From positions 9,672,001 through 9,736,000 of the forward strand of contig OU612068.1 of the NCBI GenBank assembly GCA_914767715.1: a stretch of 64,000 nt of DNA, read 5' to 3'. Both the position numbers and the translations under genes were made by a program. Shown here one piece after another: positions 36,406 through 51,400 of this stretch (position 1 is the first letter of the stretch; every line of letters begins with the position of its first letter). This DNA is from Membranipora membranacea (lineage: Eukaryota > Bryozoa > Gymnolaemata > Cheilostomatida > Membraniporidae). Under the pieces are notes generated by a model. That model saw only the letters and a program-made list of their open reading frames with translations, did no database searches and was not told the DNA's origin.

Positions 36406-39400
36406 ATGGAATATAAAAACAGACTATTGGTGTTGCTATTGATTTCGCTGGTCGCTAAATCAGCTATCTCAGATGACAGCGGACACTCTAACATCACTAC
36501 AGGTGAGTCCAGTAATCCGCTGTTTCGTGGCCGGGTTTGATTATTCCTAAATATCCGTCGTTCTCCTGACTTTCAACATACCGTTGTTTCTTATTATATT
36601 CCTCATTTTTATCTTCTTCACAACATGGCTATCATCATCAAGGTATCTTTAATGTCGTCATTCTAGCCTAAATGTACGGTTCGGTGTTTGTCTGTAAGTT
36701 GACAATCTAGTATTCTATACATGTGAACGTCCTCAAATGCTCATCTACCAGATTATTTCATTTTACGCTCATCAACCTGCTCTATACAATTATTATAGAA
36801 TCTGTTTTATGAGAGCAGGATCTTCGGTGTTTGATTCTTACTCAGAAATTGGGTTTTCTCAAATATGCTATAATGATGCTTGGGGTAACTTAGGTCTGGG
36901 AATACTACCGTTGTGTTCTTCATAAATGAATACAAATAACTTGTCCCTTCTGGATAGCTCTGAAGGCTAGCCAACGCAATGAACCTCTTTTTCAAACTGT
37001 AATTCTTTTTCAACATCAAATTTGATGTTTGAAATATGTGATATCACATGTGGAGCCAGCGCTGCCTTGTTTGCTGACTCATAAACAACGAATGTAATCA
37101 GAGTTATTGCCTAATGTCAATTTGAGTGTACTGTTACATTACAATCAATTCCAGGTATGGCATATATACATCAAGGCTCAATAATCAATCAGCAGAAAAA
37201 AGTAGTCTCAATTTCCATGACAGGCCTTTAAATCGCTGGTTTTTTAGAATTACTGGAAGGTTAATACCTATGTCTTTGTTTAGTAGAGCTATTGTTTTCT
37301 CTAACAATAAAACACTAAAAAACTGCATTGTAAATATAGATTATTCACCTCCTCATATAGAAGTTAGTGGTCTGTAATTGCTACCACATTTTTCATATAG
37401 CAACAATTATGAGTATATTCCCTTTTTATTAACAAATTAACGTTCCCAACATGCTATTATTGTGGCCAGCCAGTGCACTTATGATTTTGTACGTTTGAGG
37501 TCGGACTCACTGACTTAACAACACTCCGGTCTCACAGATGTCTAGGTTTGATCATGAGTACAAAAACTCTTTGGTGGGGTATCGCCTCTTTTCAAATACC
37601 CAAGATAATAACTGGACACTAAATCAAATGAGCTCAATCAAAACTTAAAATATGGATATGGCATCTATTTAGTTGTGCTCATTCACTTGGTGTGCGACCT
37701 GATGCCCCCCTCCCCACTCTTTAAAGACAGTCACACACAAAAATGAAATAGGTTTGAAATCATGACTAAGAAAATTAACCTTACAAAATAATATGCAGTT
37801 TAGAATGCGGCAGAATCATATTGCACCACAGATAACTTGAGATTGACATTGACATTGAGGCTGGCATACTTTTAAGCAAGCCCCTGTCACTCCTTGTTTT
37901 AAGATAGATTCCAGTCCTCTATACTGCTTGTCCACCACTTTAACAGTAATTGGTGGCTTTTGGGAGGGCCCCCCCCCATTCCTGCTGTTTGTTTACTTAT
38001 GATTAACTCGTCTGGTCCTCAACTAGTTCAGTAAATCGAAATGTGTCAGCTGATATCCTGGCAGCGGGCAGCGGAAACTAAACCAGACCTGCTAAATTAA
38101 TTGATTAGTAGGTTGTAGTGATTTTTATTGTCGTGAAGTATGTCATAGAAGTTCTAAAATGCACCTCTTAATTAAATTGGCAATGCAATGTGTGTAACAG
38201 TGTATAGTTTATATCCACAGCTCATATTACCTCAAAAAATAAGATAGCATCTTTTTTAAGGATTGACAGTTGTACTTCCTCAAATAAAACCCTTTTAGAT
38301 ATAAATGAACTTTAATCACATTTATTTACAAAGGCAAGCGCAATATTGGTGTCAGATTTAATTTTGGCGCCGCTTGCATTGATATATATATCATATGCGT
38401 TAGGGTTAACAAATCTGACCCTAGGCTGAGCCCCCCAGACTCTTGCCTCTGCCCCACGCCATCCCCCTCCCGGCCATGGTGATAGCTGGTCAAGCATATG
38501 GCTATTTATGTATCATCGCTGCAATGTATTTCAATGCAAAACGTCAAAGCTGTCAGATTATTACTTAGTTCCAAGGTATATCCTGATGGCATATCTTTAC
38601 TAATAGCCATACTGTGTGTTTCACCACTGATCCATAAATTCATATCATTGGCTGTTTGTTGCTGTCACTAATTGCTGATCTAATAATATTGAGCATCAAA
38701 ATAGACCCATCTTATTACTACTTAAATTGGCAACTAGTTCATCAAGGTCTTCGTTTTCCAAGACTGAAATCCGGGTTTGAATATTTCTCAAGTCCATATC
38801 TAGTCATTCAAGTTATGAAAACTATGACACTTCAGATGGGCAAACTATTTCTCTTCTGTCGTCCTTGTGAGGTCTTATGACTTGAGTTTCTTCGGTCGGT
38901 TGTTCTGAGCTATCACTTTTTTATTGCCACTTGTGTACCCATATTGTTACACACATTGTCTTATCATATACCAATAACCAACGATATCTGTGTGAGGTTT
39001 ATCTCTCTCCCGCAATGCACCAACGTCATATCTCCGTCTCCATGTAGAAACTAACAATGTAAGAATCTAACACTGAAAGATGAGCCATGGTGCCTTCTTC
39101 CTTCTGCTTATATTTGGGCTGGCTTCGCTGGACATTAAGCAAACATGTTCAAGTTCGCTACATACATAGTTGTTAAGTTATTGTGTTGATATTTACCACT
39201 ATCTTTAGTCGAAAAGGCCGCCAACTCTTCCCAAATCCTGCTGCTGCAAATATTAGATCATTGCCTGTGACTGTAGATTCTGTGTTTTACCTATTTTACC
39301 ATCGTCAAAGGTATGCCAAACTTTTATATATATAAGTTTACTGTCATTCCTTAATCACTCTTGAAAATGTTTCCATGCTGGTTTTTGCACGGAAGCTTTT

Positions 39401-42400
39401 GTAAACCAATCTATAAATTTTAATTTCATTCCACCCTCTGCAAGTGTTTCTTTTCAACCCCGTTTGTTTTTCTTTTCCCAGCAATTAATACCACCACAGC
39501 AGCGCTGACATCAACCTTAGCAGCAAGTAGTATCAATGAAGAGGAAACTACTACTATACCAACTGAAACAGAAGAACTGCCAAATCAAGGTGTGTTGTGG
39601 TTTGAAGTCGGGTCAAAACCATCACAAATGGATTGACGGAAATAAACTGTTAAGTGGTGTGAAGCTTGCCTTTCAAAACAAATTGGGAGAGTGGTTGTTT
39701 GGTGCAATTTTAATGCCTACTTTTACATCAAAATGATCTATCAGATGCTTAGCTTTTTCCCAACTTGATCCAATGGCACAATAATGATACCACTATCTTG
39801 AGCTGCACAGGACATCAACCGTACCCATGTCTAGTTCCTGCAGAGATTAGATTAATGGATGTGACCAAAGAGCAAAATTGTGGCCTACCATACCTAACTG
39901 CGTAATGAATTTTGTGAACAGCTGTGTAAAGCTGCAGTTTGCTCCACCCTTGCAAGAGTTTATTTTCAACCCCTTTTTGTGTTCATTTTCCCAGCTACTG
40001 CCAATACTACCACCATTATGACACCGCTGACAACAAACTCCAATTCAGCGGAGGCTACCACCACACCTGAAGGAACGCCAACTCAAGGTGCGTTGTAGTT
40101 TGCTGTCAGAGTTTTCTGTCAGAGTTAAAACCAACACAAATTAATTGAAGAGAGTGGACCGCTGAGTGGTGTGAGGATAACTTTACTAAGTTATTGAGAA
40201 ATTGTTGTTTGATGTATTTTGATGCTCACTGTAACAGCAAGATAATCTTGGCTTTTTCCCACTTGTTTCGAGTAAAATAATGTAAAAATAATGCATGAGA
40301 ATATTGAGGTTGAACATTTTCCCTCACTATTTTATCAACATTACTGACACATCACTGATTATGCTGCCGGAACTGTTTTGCTATTTATTTACACATGCAC
40401 CAAAACAACAACCAAACAGGCTGCAGTTTGCTGCATGTGTTATGTTTGTACCCTGTATATATGGCTGCTGTTGCATGTAGTTTTGTTTTCAGACCCAGTA
40501 ACCTCAACACCGCTATCAACAGCATCGGATGAGTCCCCAAGTACTACCATGTCACCAACAACTACAACAACTCCAGCAGTTACAACAACTCCAACAACTA
40601 CACAAACTACACCAACTCCAACAGAGACATCATCAATAAGTGGTACGAGCCTCAGCGTGATTAAAGCTAGCTCATCTATAGATGTTGAAACACCAACTTC
40701 AAACCCCTCTCAAAATCAGACCACCCCAAAAACCAAAACCACAAGTGCTGTACTTCAAAGCACATCCCCCACTTCTAAATCTGATATATTTGTGACAACA
40801 AGTATGGTGGCGGCTGCTAATAATTCTAATTCAAAGCCTATTTCTTTTTCTTCACCAACTTCTACTAACTCTAACACATCGAACAATTCTATTGCACCCA
40901 AACAAACAAGGACTTACTCTTCATCAACCCCAATTATATCCCTTGATATAACAAACCACACCAGCACTCCTGGTTCTAACCAGACTTCTTCTTCCGCAAC
41001 AACGCCCAATAGTGCTAGCACCAATAAACTTCCAACTACCGAATATTCTCCCTCTACTGAAGTGAATATCAGTATTGCAGCAGATCATACGGTGTTCAAT
41101 TTTAGTTCTGATTCAACAACTGCGTTTTCCACAAAAAGATCTACCAGCACTACTAAACTTTCCACAGTTTATAACAACAACACTGAACCTAAGGTGAATG
41201 GTCATCCTTCTAACGCTATATATGTTACTTCAACCATGAAACCCATTAGCAACAGCACAACCGAACCTCCCACAACTCCTGGTATCTCAACTGTTCCGGC
41301 TACCCCCACTACTCTGGCCAACTCCAGTATATCAATACCTCTCACTGATCACACGGTAGCTGATACAACCTCTGGTTCGGTATCTGTTTCACCTACAGCA
41401 ATGCCAGGAAATACTAGCAATATTAAAAGTCCCATCACCCAGAAAATCCCCACTTCTGAATCTGATAATACTGTGAAAAGTACGGTGGCGGTCACTAATG
41501 ATTTTGATTCAACACCCATTTCTTTTTCTTCGCCAACCTCTACTAACTCCAACACATCAATCGGTTCTGATGCACCCACACAATCAAGAACTTACTCTTC
41601 ATCAACCCCAATTACGCCCCTTGATGCATCATCAACTGCATCCCATTCATCAATTATCAGCAGTCCTGATTCTAACCAGACTTCTTCTTCCATCGCCACA
41701 CCCACTAGTGCTAACACCACTAAACTTCCAACCACCCAAGATGTTTCCCCTTCTCAAACCAATAATATGGTGACTGGTACTACTGTTGATTCAATATCAG
41801 TATCTTCCACATCAACAGTCGCAAGCACCTCTACACATCTCACAACCCAGGGTAATGGTATTCCAACAGTTGTTGACAACACAACAGCCACCCCAACTGA
41901 TTCTACTTCAACCATGAAACCAGGTAACACAAGCCCAACCGAGCTTCCCACAACTCTGGGTATCTCCACCTCTCCGGCTACCCCCACTACTCAGGCCAAC
42001 TCCAGTAAACCAATAACTCCACCTTATCATACGGTGGCTGACACTATCTCTGTTTCGGTATCTATTTCACCCACTGCAATACCTGAAAGTACTAGCAGTA
42101 CAAAACTTCCCACCACCCAGAAACCCCCCACTTCTAAACCTGTTTCTAATGTAACAACAAGTACGGTGGCGGTAACAGATTCTAATTCAACACCTGTTTC
42201 TTTTTCCTCACCAACCTCACCAACCTCTACTAACTCTAACGCATCGATCGGTTCTGGTGCACCCAAACAAACTACTTCATCATACTCATCTGTCTCCGTG
42301 TCTTCTTCTGTAGCTGAAACCACCCAGTCAGCAACAGCGCTGCCACCAGCTACATCACTTCAATCTACAACTACAACAGAGGTTAGCACTGCGCAAGCAA

Positions 42401-45400
42401 CTACAACAACTGGACCGACCGCACAGCCTACAACAACTGTAAACTCTACAGAAGGATCTTCACTCTCACCTAGCAATACTACTACTACTACTACTACAGA
42501 TGTGGGTAATTTAACCTCGACAACACAAAAAGCTGTCACTTCCACGACCTTTATACCAACAACTACTAATGGTGAGAAAGTAATGCTTAATCGCTCTTCT
42601 GGTTTGTTAACTTGTAATTTTTTTTCTCACAGTTGTTTAAAGCTTAAAAATGTGGCTCTCATAACAGGGGCGGTATGGTTGATGTAACAGATAAAGTAGC
42701 AACAATGACTGGGTTAAGGATACAAGGCGAGATAATAACCTGTTCTGAATTTTACCAAGTCTGGTTCCTAGTTATTATAGTGCCGCATTATTGAAGCTGT
42801 TTTCTCAATCTACTCAAAAATTATTAATGACAAGGAAGCAACATCCATATCAGTCACCACCCTGAACTTTGCACAATGGGGAGACAACTAGCCTCATCTC
42901 AAATGCCCTTTTTCCGTTTTAACAAAGCAAAATAAAGGGGCCTTTGAGATAAGGATAGGAGACAACTACACATCACACAAAAAAATTATATGAACCAGAT
43001 GTAATGACTGTTTTTAAACTACTTCATATTACAAAGGAGTTTTTTGTCCATGATAACACAAATGCGTTCGTATTGGTGAATAGTTGATATACTAGTTTGG
43101 TAATGACCGTTTATCATACACCTGAATTTGCGAGAAATTTGACTCGCTTCGCCTTTTCAAGTTTATTTGCTGATTTATTTTTACTCTTTAGCTACCTCCC
43201 AAGGGCAGAAGACGCAGAAAAAATCTGCTGAAGTTTTATTTAATGATCTAGGGCTCAACTGTGACTCTTTATTTATGTTACCAGTTTGTTTACTGATTTG
43301 CAGCCCCTCACCAGTGTGAATCTCGCAATCCATGTAAGAATGGTGGAACCTGCATCGAGGATGGAGAGGATTATACTTGTGAATGTAATAATTACTGGAA
43401 TGGTACTAACTGTGAGACAGGTGTGTATAACTGAATTGAGGTTACAAGAGGCAGATTCAGGTGGTGGAATGAATCATAACCTCATTACCTGGGTAATATT
43501 TTCCACCTGAGCTTTGAATAAGCATCCATGCTCAAAACCTTGCCGTTGGGACAAGACATGTGTGGAATAAGTTACTCATTCAACTCTAACTAGATCTAGA
43601 TATGTTATGACAAGAGAATGGGGGATCACTTCTAGGGTCTACGTCATCTTCCACAATATCATCTGGAGAATCACCAACATAGAAATAAGTGTTCTACATC
43701 GTATTGTTTTCTCATTTTCGTTTCTTGTCGTTTCAGACATAGATGAATGCTCACTGCAGACAGATACATGTGCTGATAATATCACCACCTGTTTCAATAT
43801 AGAGGGAGGTTATCAGTGCAACTGTACAGATGGATATAGGTGGTCTGGCAGTGATAAGAAAACCTGTTCAGGTAATATTTTTTACACATGTATTGTGAGA
43901 GGTTGAGACACATGGAAAAACAGAGCATTTTTTTTACTTATAGCAAAGGTATTCTGTAGGGTAGAGAAACATTATGAGCATAATCAGTAGGTCAAGTTTG
44001 TGGGATATTTACCCTTTCACATACCACACTTGTTGAGTATATTAGAAACATGAGCGTAACAGACTTTAATATTGTTTTCTCATCATAATTTCTCTTACAG
44101 ACTTAGATGAGTGTCGCACCGGTATACATAACTGTAGCAGTGAAGGCGAACTCTGCAGAAATACTGTTGGTTCTTTCGAATGCCTCTGCAAGGATGGCTT
44201 TTACAAAAACCCGTCCGACAAAAAATGTGAGAAAAGTGAGTATTTGTGAAATTACGGTGCTGCTCTATAATGTACAAGTTTGTATTCATTGCGTTATATG
44301 TTCATTTCATTTAGTTTTTTACAATTGACACAACCTGAATCATTGCTACAATTTCAAAGTAACCTACACCCATGTTGATATTTATGGTTTCCTTTCAAAG
44401 CTCGGGGTTCCAATACGCCTTTTTTTTGTTATGTGTCTACAATATAACATAGGAACGAAACTGACTGTAAATAAATGGCCTATGAATTTATATTTTAGAA
44501 TCACGCGCTAGATACTCCTTTAAGCTGTCCGACGAAATTTTCACAGAAGATTACAATAACAAAGACTCCGTAAAGTATAGCAATGCTGTAGAGGAGGTAC
44601 TGAATCAGGTAACTAATGCACTTGGTTTGGTTTCCCTGTATCAGTTTGGTAGAGGCATACATTGTAGTGCCTTCTAATAAGCTTTATTGGTCGCATAGCA
44701 TGACTCTCTTTTTATTGCTTCAACCTGGATTATACAGGTTAAATAAAAATGCTCTTTTTTTGTAGACAAAGACTGCATTTGATGCTAAACAAATCACAGC
44801 GGAGATTGTTGTAATAGGATTCAGGTAAGTTTTTTCTGGTTTTCTTACAACAAGATATTGGTGGCTTCTCTTAGTCATAAAAATGAACAGCATCATGAAA
44901 CCCTACCACGTGATTTGATCTGACTATGACAGAAGCAGATATCCGAATTCTCTCAGCGGATATGATTCGCTTACCTGACATCAACATCTACTCCTCTCTT
45001 ATTTATAGAAATGGCAGTATCATTGCTGAGTTTGCAGCTCTTCAGAATTCTATAGACGCTGATCAATCTGCAGATGCTTTGTCAGGACTAACAGATATTA
45101 TGCTTGAGCGTAAGTTGTGGATTACGTTGCATATTTTGTGATTTTATTGTTAGAAGTCAATTAATGTTATTTTCATAGTATCCCCCAGCAAGTAACCTCT
45201 GATGACCCAAGTTTGAACATGGTTGTGAATTTAGAAGTTGTACTCTCACAGCCCATGTGTAGATATGTCACCACCGTATATGGCGAGTCATCTTTAGCGT
45301 ACAGAGCATTATGACTGTGGAGTATCATGTTGGTCCATTCTAGGCATCCTTTTTTTGGTTCATACATAAGTGTCTCGGATCATTCATTCAGGTCGTTATC

Positions 45401-48400
45401 TGTTGTTTTTGAGTTGTCAGATGCTAATAAAAATTTAATCCCTTGCTATTCCTATTTCTCTGCAGCTATGACAGCTGAAGATTTGTGTAGATTCTCCACA
45501 TGTGACAGCAGCACTACTGAGTGTGTAGGATATCCTGATGTTCAGGCTACTATGTGTCAGTGTAAGGCAGACCATGAGGCCATACCTGGTGTGGTTGACC
45601 GCTGTGTAAAATCAGGTAAAGAGACTACCCCCTCAAGACTAAATCAAGACATAAGATTTAATTTTATATTTAGAAAATTGAGGCAGATCTTCATTATTAT
45701 GATCATGATAACAAACCATTGATGGAATATAATTTTATATGAACATTAATCAAAACTGTTACATTCCAATAATATAATAACTAGAGCTTGAGGAGTTTAT
45801 TTATCCCTTTACTAGGTTTCAATTTGGATTTTTAACTTGAGCTAGATCGAATTGAGTTTTCACCTCTTAGTTCACTCTAAAAAATTGTGTACGTACCAAG
45901 ATTGATGTTGAACTGAAACTTCCTAAGGGACTGCTCTGGCTGGGAATCACACTAGGTACTCCCGATTTACAAAGCTTTGGCTCCATCCGCTTGGCCATTC
46001 AGACTGATTGGATAGCTCAGGCTCAGTCTTCACACTGATGCCACATCCACATAAAATTTTCTAAACCAAACATTATTTTGTTACTTACTTGAAAATAGGA
46101 TCTCATCACCTTGGATAGACATGATAGCACCCTTTATTGTTTATGTTTAAGTTTGGGCTCGGTTAGCAAGGTTTTTATTAGTCTATCTTGACGTGCTGTG
46201 TTGGTTGCTTGTTGTTGGTTCCCCCCCCTCCAACTAACACAGCTTGTCAAATCAAGCTAGCTAGGGCTTTATATAATTATACACAGCACAAATAGCCTGA
46301 CGACTCGGGCGATGGATTTATGCGTCAGTGAACAAGATAATATTGTTTATTGTAGATGTAGATGTTGATGTGGATGTGGATGTGGATGTAGATGTATGCA
46401 CATTGAAAACAAGGCCGTGTAGGAACTCGGGTACTTGTAAGTCAATACAAGGCTCCACAACAGACTATATTTGCCTGTAAGTACATATACACACTCACAC
46501 AATTATGTCTTGCGTAGTACCATAATCCAAATTGTGTGTCGATATATAATAGGAGGTTGGGAAATGACGTGACTTAATTATCAGTACTGAAGAATGAGAA
46601 ATGAGAGATTTTTAAGATCACTGCAAATAGTCAAACAGCATCTGACTCTTAATGACTCACCTCAGTGAGCCGCCAGATTCACCAACGACTAGATTCGTAT
46701 TGAATATTCGATTAAATCAGAGAACATTTTGACAGTTTGAGAAATTACTTTCACATATCATGTGTGGAGAAAACTCCTCGGGAATCTGTTGAACAATCAA
46801 AGATTAAACCTCGAAACCAATACCATAATTTCATAAACATATTTTCACCACTCTTCGCTAGGAATTTAAGGGTGTTCTGCATTATTGTTCTTTCTCATAA
46901 TTATCAGGTGTACAGACAAGTATGCCGGGAAAAACTGTGAAAATCAAGTGGTGCAGAATGCTGATTATCAATGTAAGTGAAACCAAGCTCCTGAATTACT
47001 ATGGCTGCATATACAGCCATGTATAGGTATTTGTCTCACACAGTATATATTGTCATCTCATTCAGGTAGCTTATAATAGATGATGCTTGAAAATGACACA
47101 GCTAAAAGGTTTAATTCTGTTTACAGCGTTTAGTGTTTACAAATATGTATTATACTGTCTAATAGGTCTGCTGGCTAACGTTTTGTTGTGACTGGTTCCC
47201 GGTTTCTTCGCGGGTGTAGTATCAGTATCAGGGTGTGAGCGCTTAGATTCTCTATAGACAACAGCATATAGATAAGGCCACTCATCTATATGAACAGGAG
47301 GCAAATCCTGGCTTTTACATCTTGGTTGGGTAGATTGGGGGTATGGACGAAAACATCTAGTACCTGCTATTTTAAGGGCAGCTTCCATGCAACCCTCTTT
47401 ATGGCAACCTTGCTCCAACTAAATCGTTGTGTTGAAGCTAGAGCAAGGATGTTTATATAATTATATTTACACCATAAAAAAAGAGACAATTGAATGTTTT
47501 GAGGCCATCAGGCTCATTTAGGCAACAAGAGTATTGCAGTTAGCGGCCTCAGCCAGTAGGTACTCAATAAAAAGTTGTTAGTTGTGTTGCATTCGCCTTG
47601 TACCATCTAACAGATTTAAATAATATGATGTGTTGGTAATTCTCTATATTGATTCACTTATGCAAATATTACAAACTTTAATTGTCATTGACACCAACTG
47701 GGTAAATCACAACTGGGGGGACATGTGATAGGTGATGCCAAACTAATGCTGATGCTGATGCTAATGAAATTACATGGAAACACTTTCAAATTGGAAAGAT
47801 TACATTACTTCGGATTAGCATAATGTTTCTTTTCAAGAAGTGTCCAGTTTCACTCGTAATCAATAATGCTATTTTAATCCAATATTTACTATATGAGCCA
47901 GATTTACATTCACTCTGCATCGTGTACGAGTCAAAATCTATTTCCTGATGCAACTTCTGCCAGGTTTTGTTTCCATGCTACTATACAAAATCAGGTGACA
48001 GTAGGGGCCACCTTCACTCTGGGGTTGTCAAGCTTGATTTGTCCCAACATATTTCCCCTATGGCAATTTAATCTCTTGAGCAGCGCTTGTTAAATATTAC
48101 TACACAACACAAAGCCAATACTTCGCTAGCCCTCACTTCATTGATATTCACGAAAACATGTACACGTGTATACTTTCTCGTAAATTGAATGAGGCTTGGA
48201 ACTTACATTTTCTGGCTCAAAATTGATTTAATGGCACACTTATGTCAAGTGTAATTAAGTGGATTGTTACAGTGATGTAACGCTTAGCTGGATGGCCAAT
48301 AATGTCATAGATAATCATATTATATTACCTTCGAGGCGAATACTTTGTACATTGATCTATTCAAAGCTGTCAAATTCAAGCTGTGGGGGGGGGCAATTCC

Positions 48401-51400
48401 AACGAGGGGGGAATGGAGCAAACTTGATCTAGGATCAAACAAGGTCGAGGCATAATCTAAAAATTGAGGGAATTCAGCCAAACCATCGCTATCACTAGGT
48501 ACGTTGACCTGTTACAACGAGCACGACCAACCAACCAGTCTATGATCTTAGGAAAGCAAAAAGTCGTTAGATCAAATGGGCAAAGTTTATGTTACCTGAG
48601 GGGCAAGGCTGCAATCATTGCTACATGTTTGGTCATATTTTTACAAAAAGGCAGGCACTCAATGGACAGCCGATCAGGCCATCTCCTACTCCCTTATAAC
48701 ATCGGTGTTACCTATAATTAGTTGGCAACATTTGCAAATTGAAACAGGAATTCTATCACCTGGAAGCCACGTGACCTTTAAAAATGAAACTACAGATGGA
48801 AGCCAAGAAAATGACTTACGAGAATCAAATCATGCTCTATCGAACAGAAATATACATGCGCTATTGTATCACAGACAGACATTTTATTAGCTAAGGCTGT
48901 GCAGTGGCTAGAGTCTGGGGGCTCAGACTAAGCTGAGGGTAATTTTGCAGGTCAACAAATGTGAAAAATTTCACCTTGACATATAAAAAGATGCTGCAAA
49001 TGCCTAATATATCGCTGGTCGAAAAGGTTTGGAGCTTGGCCAACCAGGCCCTCGCCGGGGGGGGGGGGGGCGTCAGGCGAGGGGCAACAGTCTGAGGGGC
49101 TCAGACTAGGCCAATACTAAAATAAAAACAACAGTCTTTCTTGCATTAGATAACCCATGAGAGTTACTAATTAGTTATAGCGTGCAGCCTAAACCCCAAC
49201 CAGAAGATACTTTTTGTAGATTATTATTGGGTAATCAGCTAAATGACTAATGTAGATTCCATTATTGACGAATAATACACTATGCTGACGCTTATTAGGC
49301 TGTGAAAGCTAGACAAAATTCTGCGGGTATCAATAATAGCTTTTGCTTTCTGCCTTGAGACTGTGAGAGAGCGCTAGGTATTTTACCTCACAGCTGATTG
49401 GGTACAAGCCCTGCTGGTTGCTAGAACTTGGAAGCTTTAAAATACATAGCTATGGAAGCATTAGAGGAAACAATGTGAATGCACTGTTGTACTTGGCGCA
49501 TTGTATAGGATTAGATGTGCACATTACAGCACAGTGATCTGTTTCTCATCCGACTAGTTGGATCGCTCATATCAACCCTTGGAGCTAGGATATATATACC
49601 TAATTTGCTATGGAATAGACTTCTCCCGTATCGTATCGACAGTTCATTTGAAGTCTGATTAAAGTTCTTTCATCCTACACATCTGGCAATTAGTCAGCTG
49701 GCAATTATCATCAACAGAAAGGTGTTATATCAGTATAGAAAGACAAGTTTTCAAAACAATCTTCTGCCAAGTTCACTAAATGGTGGGAAACATATGGATC
49801 TCAAATATTTGAGTCAAATAACCTACCTGAGAAGCGATAGTACATTCGAGATACTGCTGCCACTTTTAGACAGCTTATTGGGCACGTCTGTCGTCTATAG
49901 ACAATTATGATGGTGACTTCATCAATCAACAACAAAGACAGAAGCAAGGAGAATCTACCATGTCAGAGCTCAGAGCTGACAACTGAGTAATTGGATTGAC
50001 ATATCTTCTTGCTGCAAATTAAATAATAACCTGTCACTGCTGGATATATATATATAAAGCCGCTGGTAACAAAGCATATGAGCAAAATGATCATAACTTT
50101 TAATGCTTCCAAAACTTTCAGACTTTCTTATCGTTATTCTTCTGTAGTCCTGCTGAAGCTGTTTATTGGAGTAGGAGTTGGACTAGGATGCCTCGCTGTC
50201 TTCGCTCTACTTGGATTACTCGTCACTTGTTGCGCGTAAGTATAAAATTACATAACATCTCAACACCTTATTATGTACGGGTGGTTGGGATTTGCTAGTT
50301 CTAGCCGTATCTGGATAGCATGGTTTGGATCCAAAGCCGAAAAAAATATTTCTAAGCTTTCAATAGTTCTAGGAATGCAAGTTAAGATAGTCTGATGAGA
50401 CCAGGTCATCACTAGCAAAAAACGAAAGACAAACAAGCACTTATGTTGATGATTTCGCAATCATGTGATTGTTTTGGTTTTCGTAGGAAAGTAGGGTTGG
50501 CAATGATTTTCTATTTAGCACCATAAAAATATTGAGAGTTGTTGACATTACCTCGAGATGAATGTGTACTTTTCCTTGGCAATGGCTGACCGTGGGTGCT
50601 TTACAGTGATAAAGTGACATAACAGAGTAGGCATATAACCTGATTCTGCCGATAAAATGATAAAACTTCCTGCACATCTGAGTAATTATTCTGTTTTAGT
50701 GGGCACTGTGCCAAAGATTCAGATTACAGGCCATCCAAATATAAGAAAAGTCATCATTACGGCGTCGATGACGTGACGATAGACAGTTGGATGCCTTCTC
50801 TACCAAGACCTAAAATCAAACCCGGAGTATTCTCTCCTCCTGACGAGATTATCGAGATGAGCGAGAATGGTCACCACGACCCTCATAGAATGGTAAGTAC
50901 ATAGGGTTATGAAATCACTGTTTTATTACATGTAATGATGGAAATTTAAGTTTTCCAACTTGGACCGGGTAGCTGGTAGTGACATTTTATTATCAACCAA
51001 CGAAAATGGAATGTCGGTACCAGCAACTTGGCAAAATTTATAATATATATATATATTTAATATGTAAATATATATATAATATATATTACATTAGCCAATT
51101 AAGTCGCTTGGACATAAATGAGACCATGCAAAAACAAAAGTGAGGGTGAAAACTAATCAAGTTTGAGCATGTTGGTCACGGTAGGTTTTTTTCCTGTAAC
51201 GATAACAGTGTCATGATGCTTTCTAAACTTACCCCCAACTGGTCCTTAAAATGTCAATTACCAGCCTTGATGAAACAGCATGAAAATACTGTCATGCTGA
51301 AATAAGGAAGGGTCACAAAGTTCCAGCATTCATTATCTCAGAGTGGAGTCACCAATACATATCCTAGATCTACCAGTTTCTCAGGCAAAATATTTTTGAT

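Noticed and set aside
41349-42545. Several antisense open frames of 60-100 codons across the large mucin exon
   Set aside because: They are Val/Glu-rich mirrors of Thr/Ser codons. Stop codons are rare on that strand because of the ACN/TCN composition; there is no start context or exon structure.
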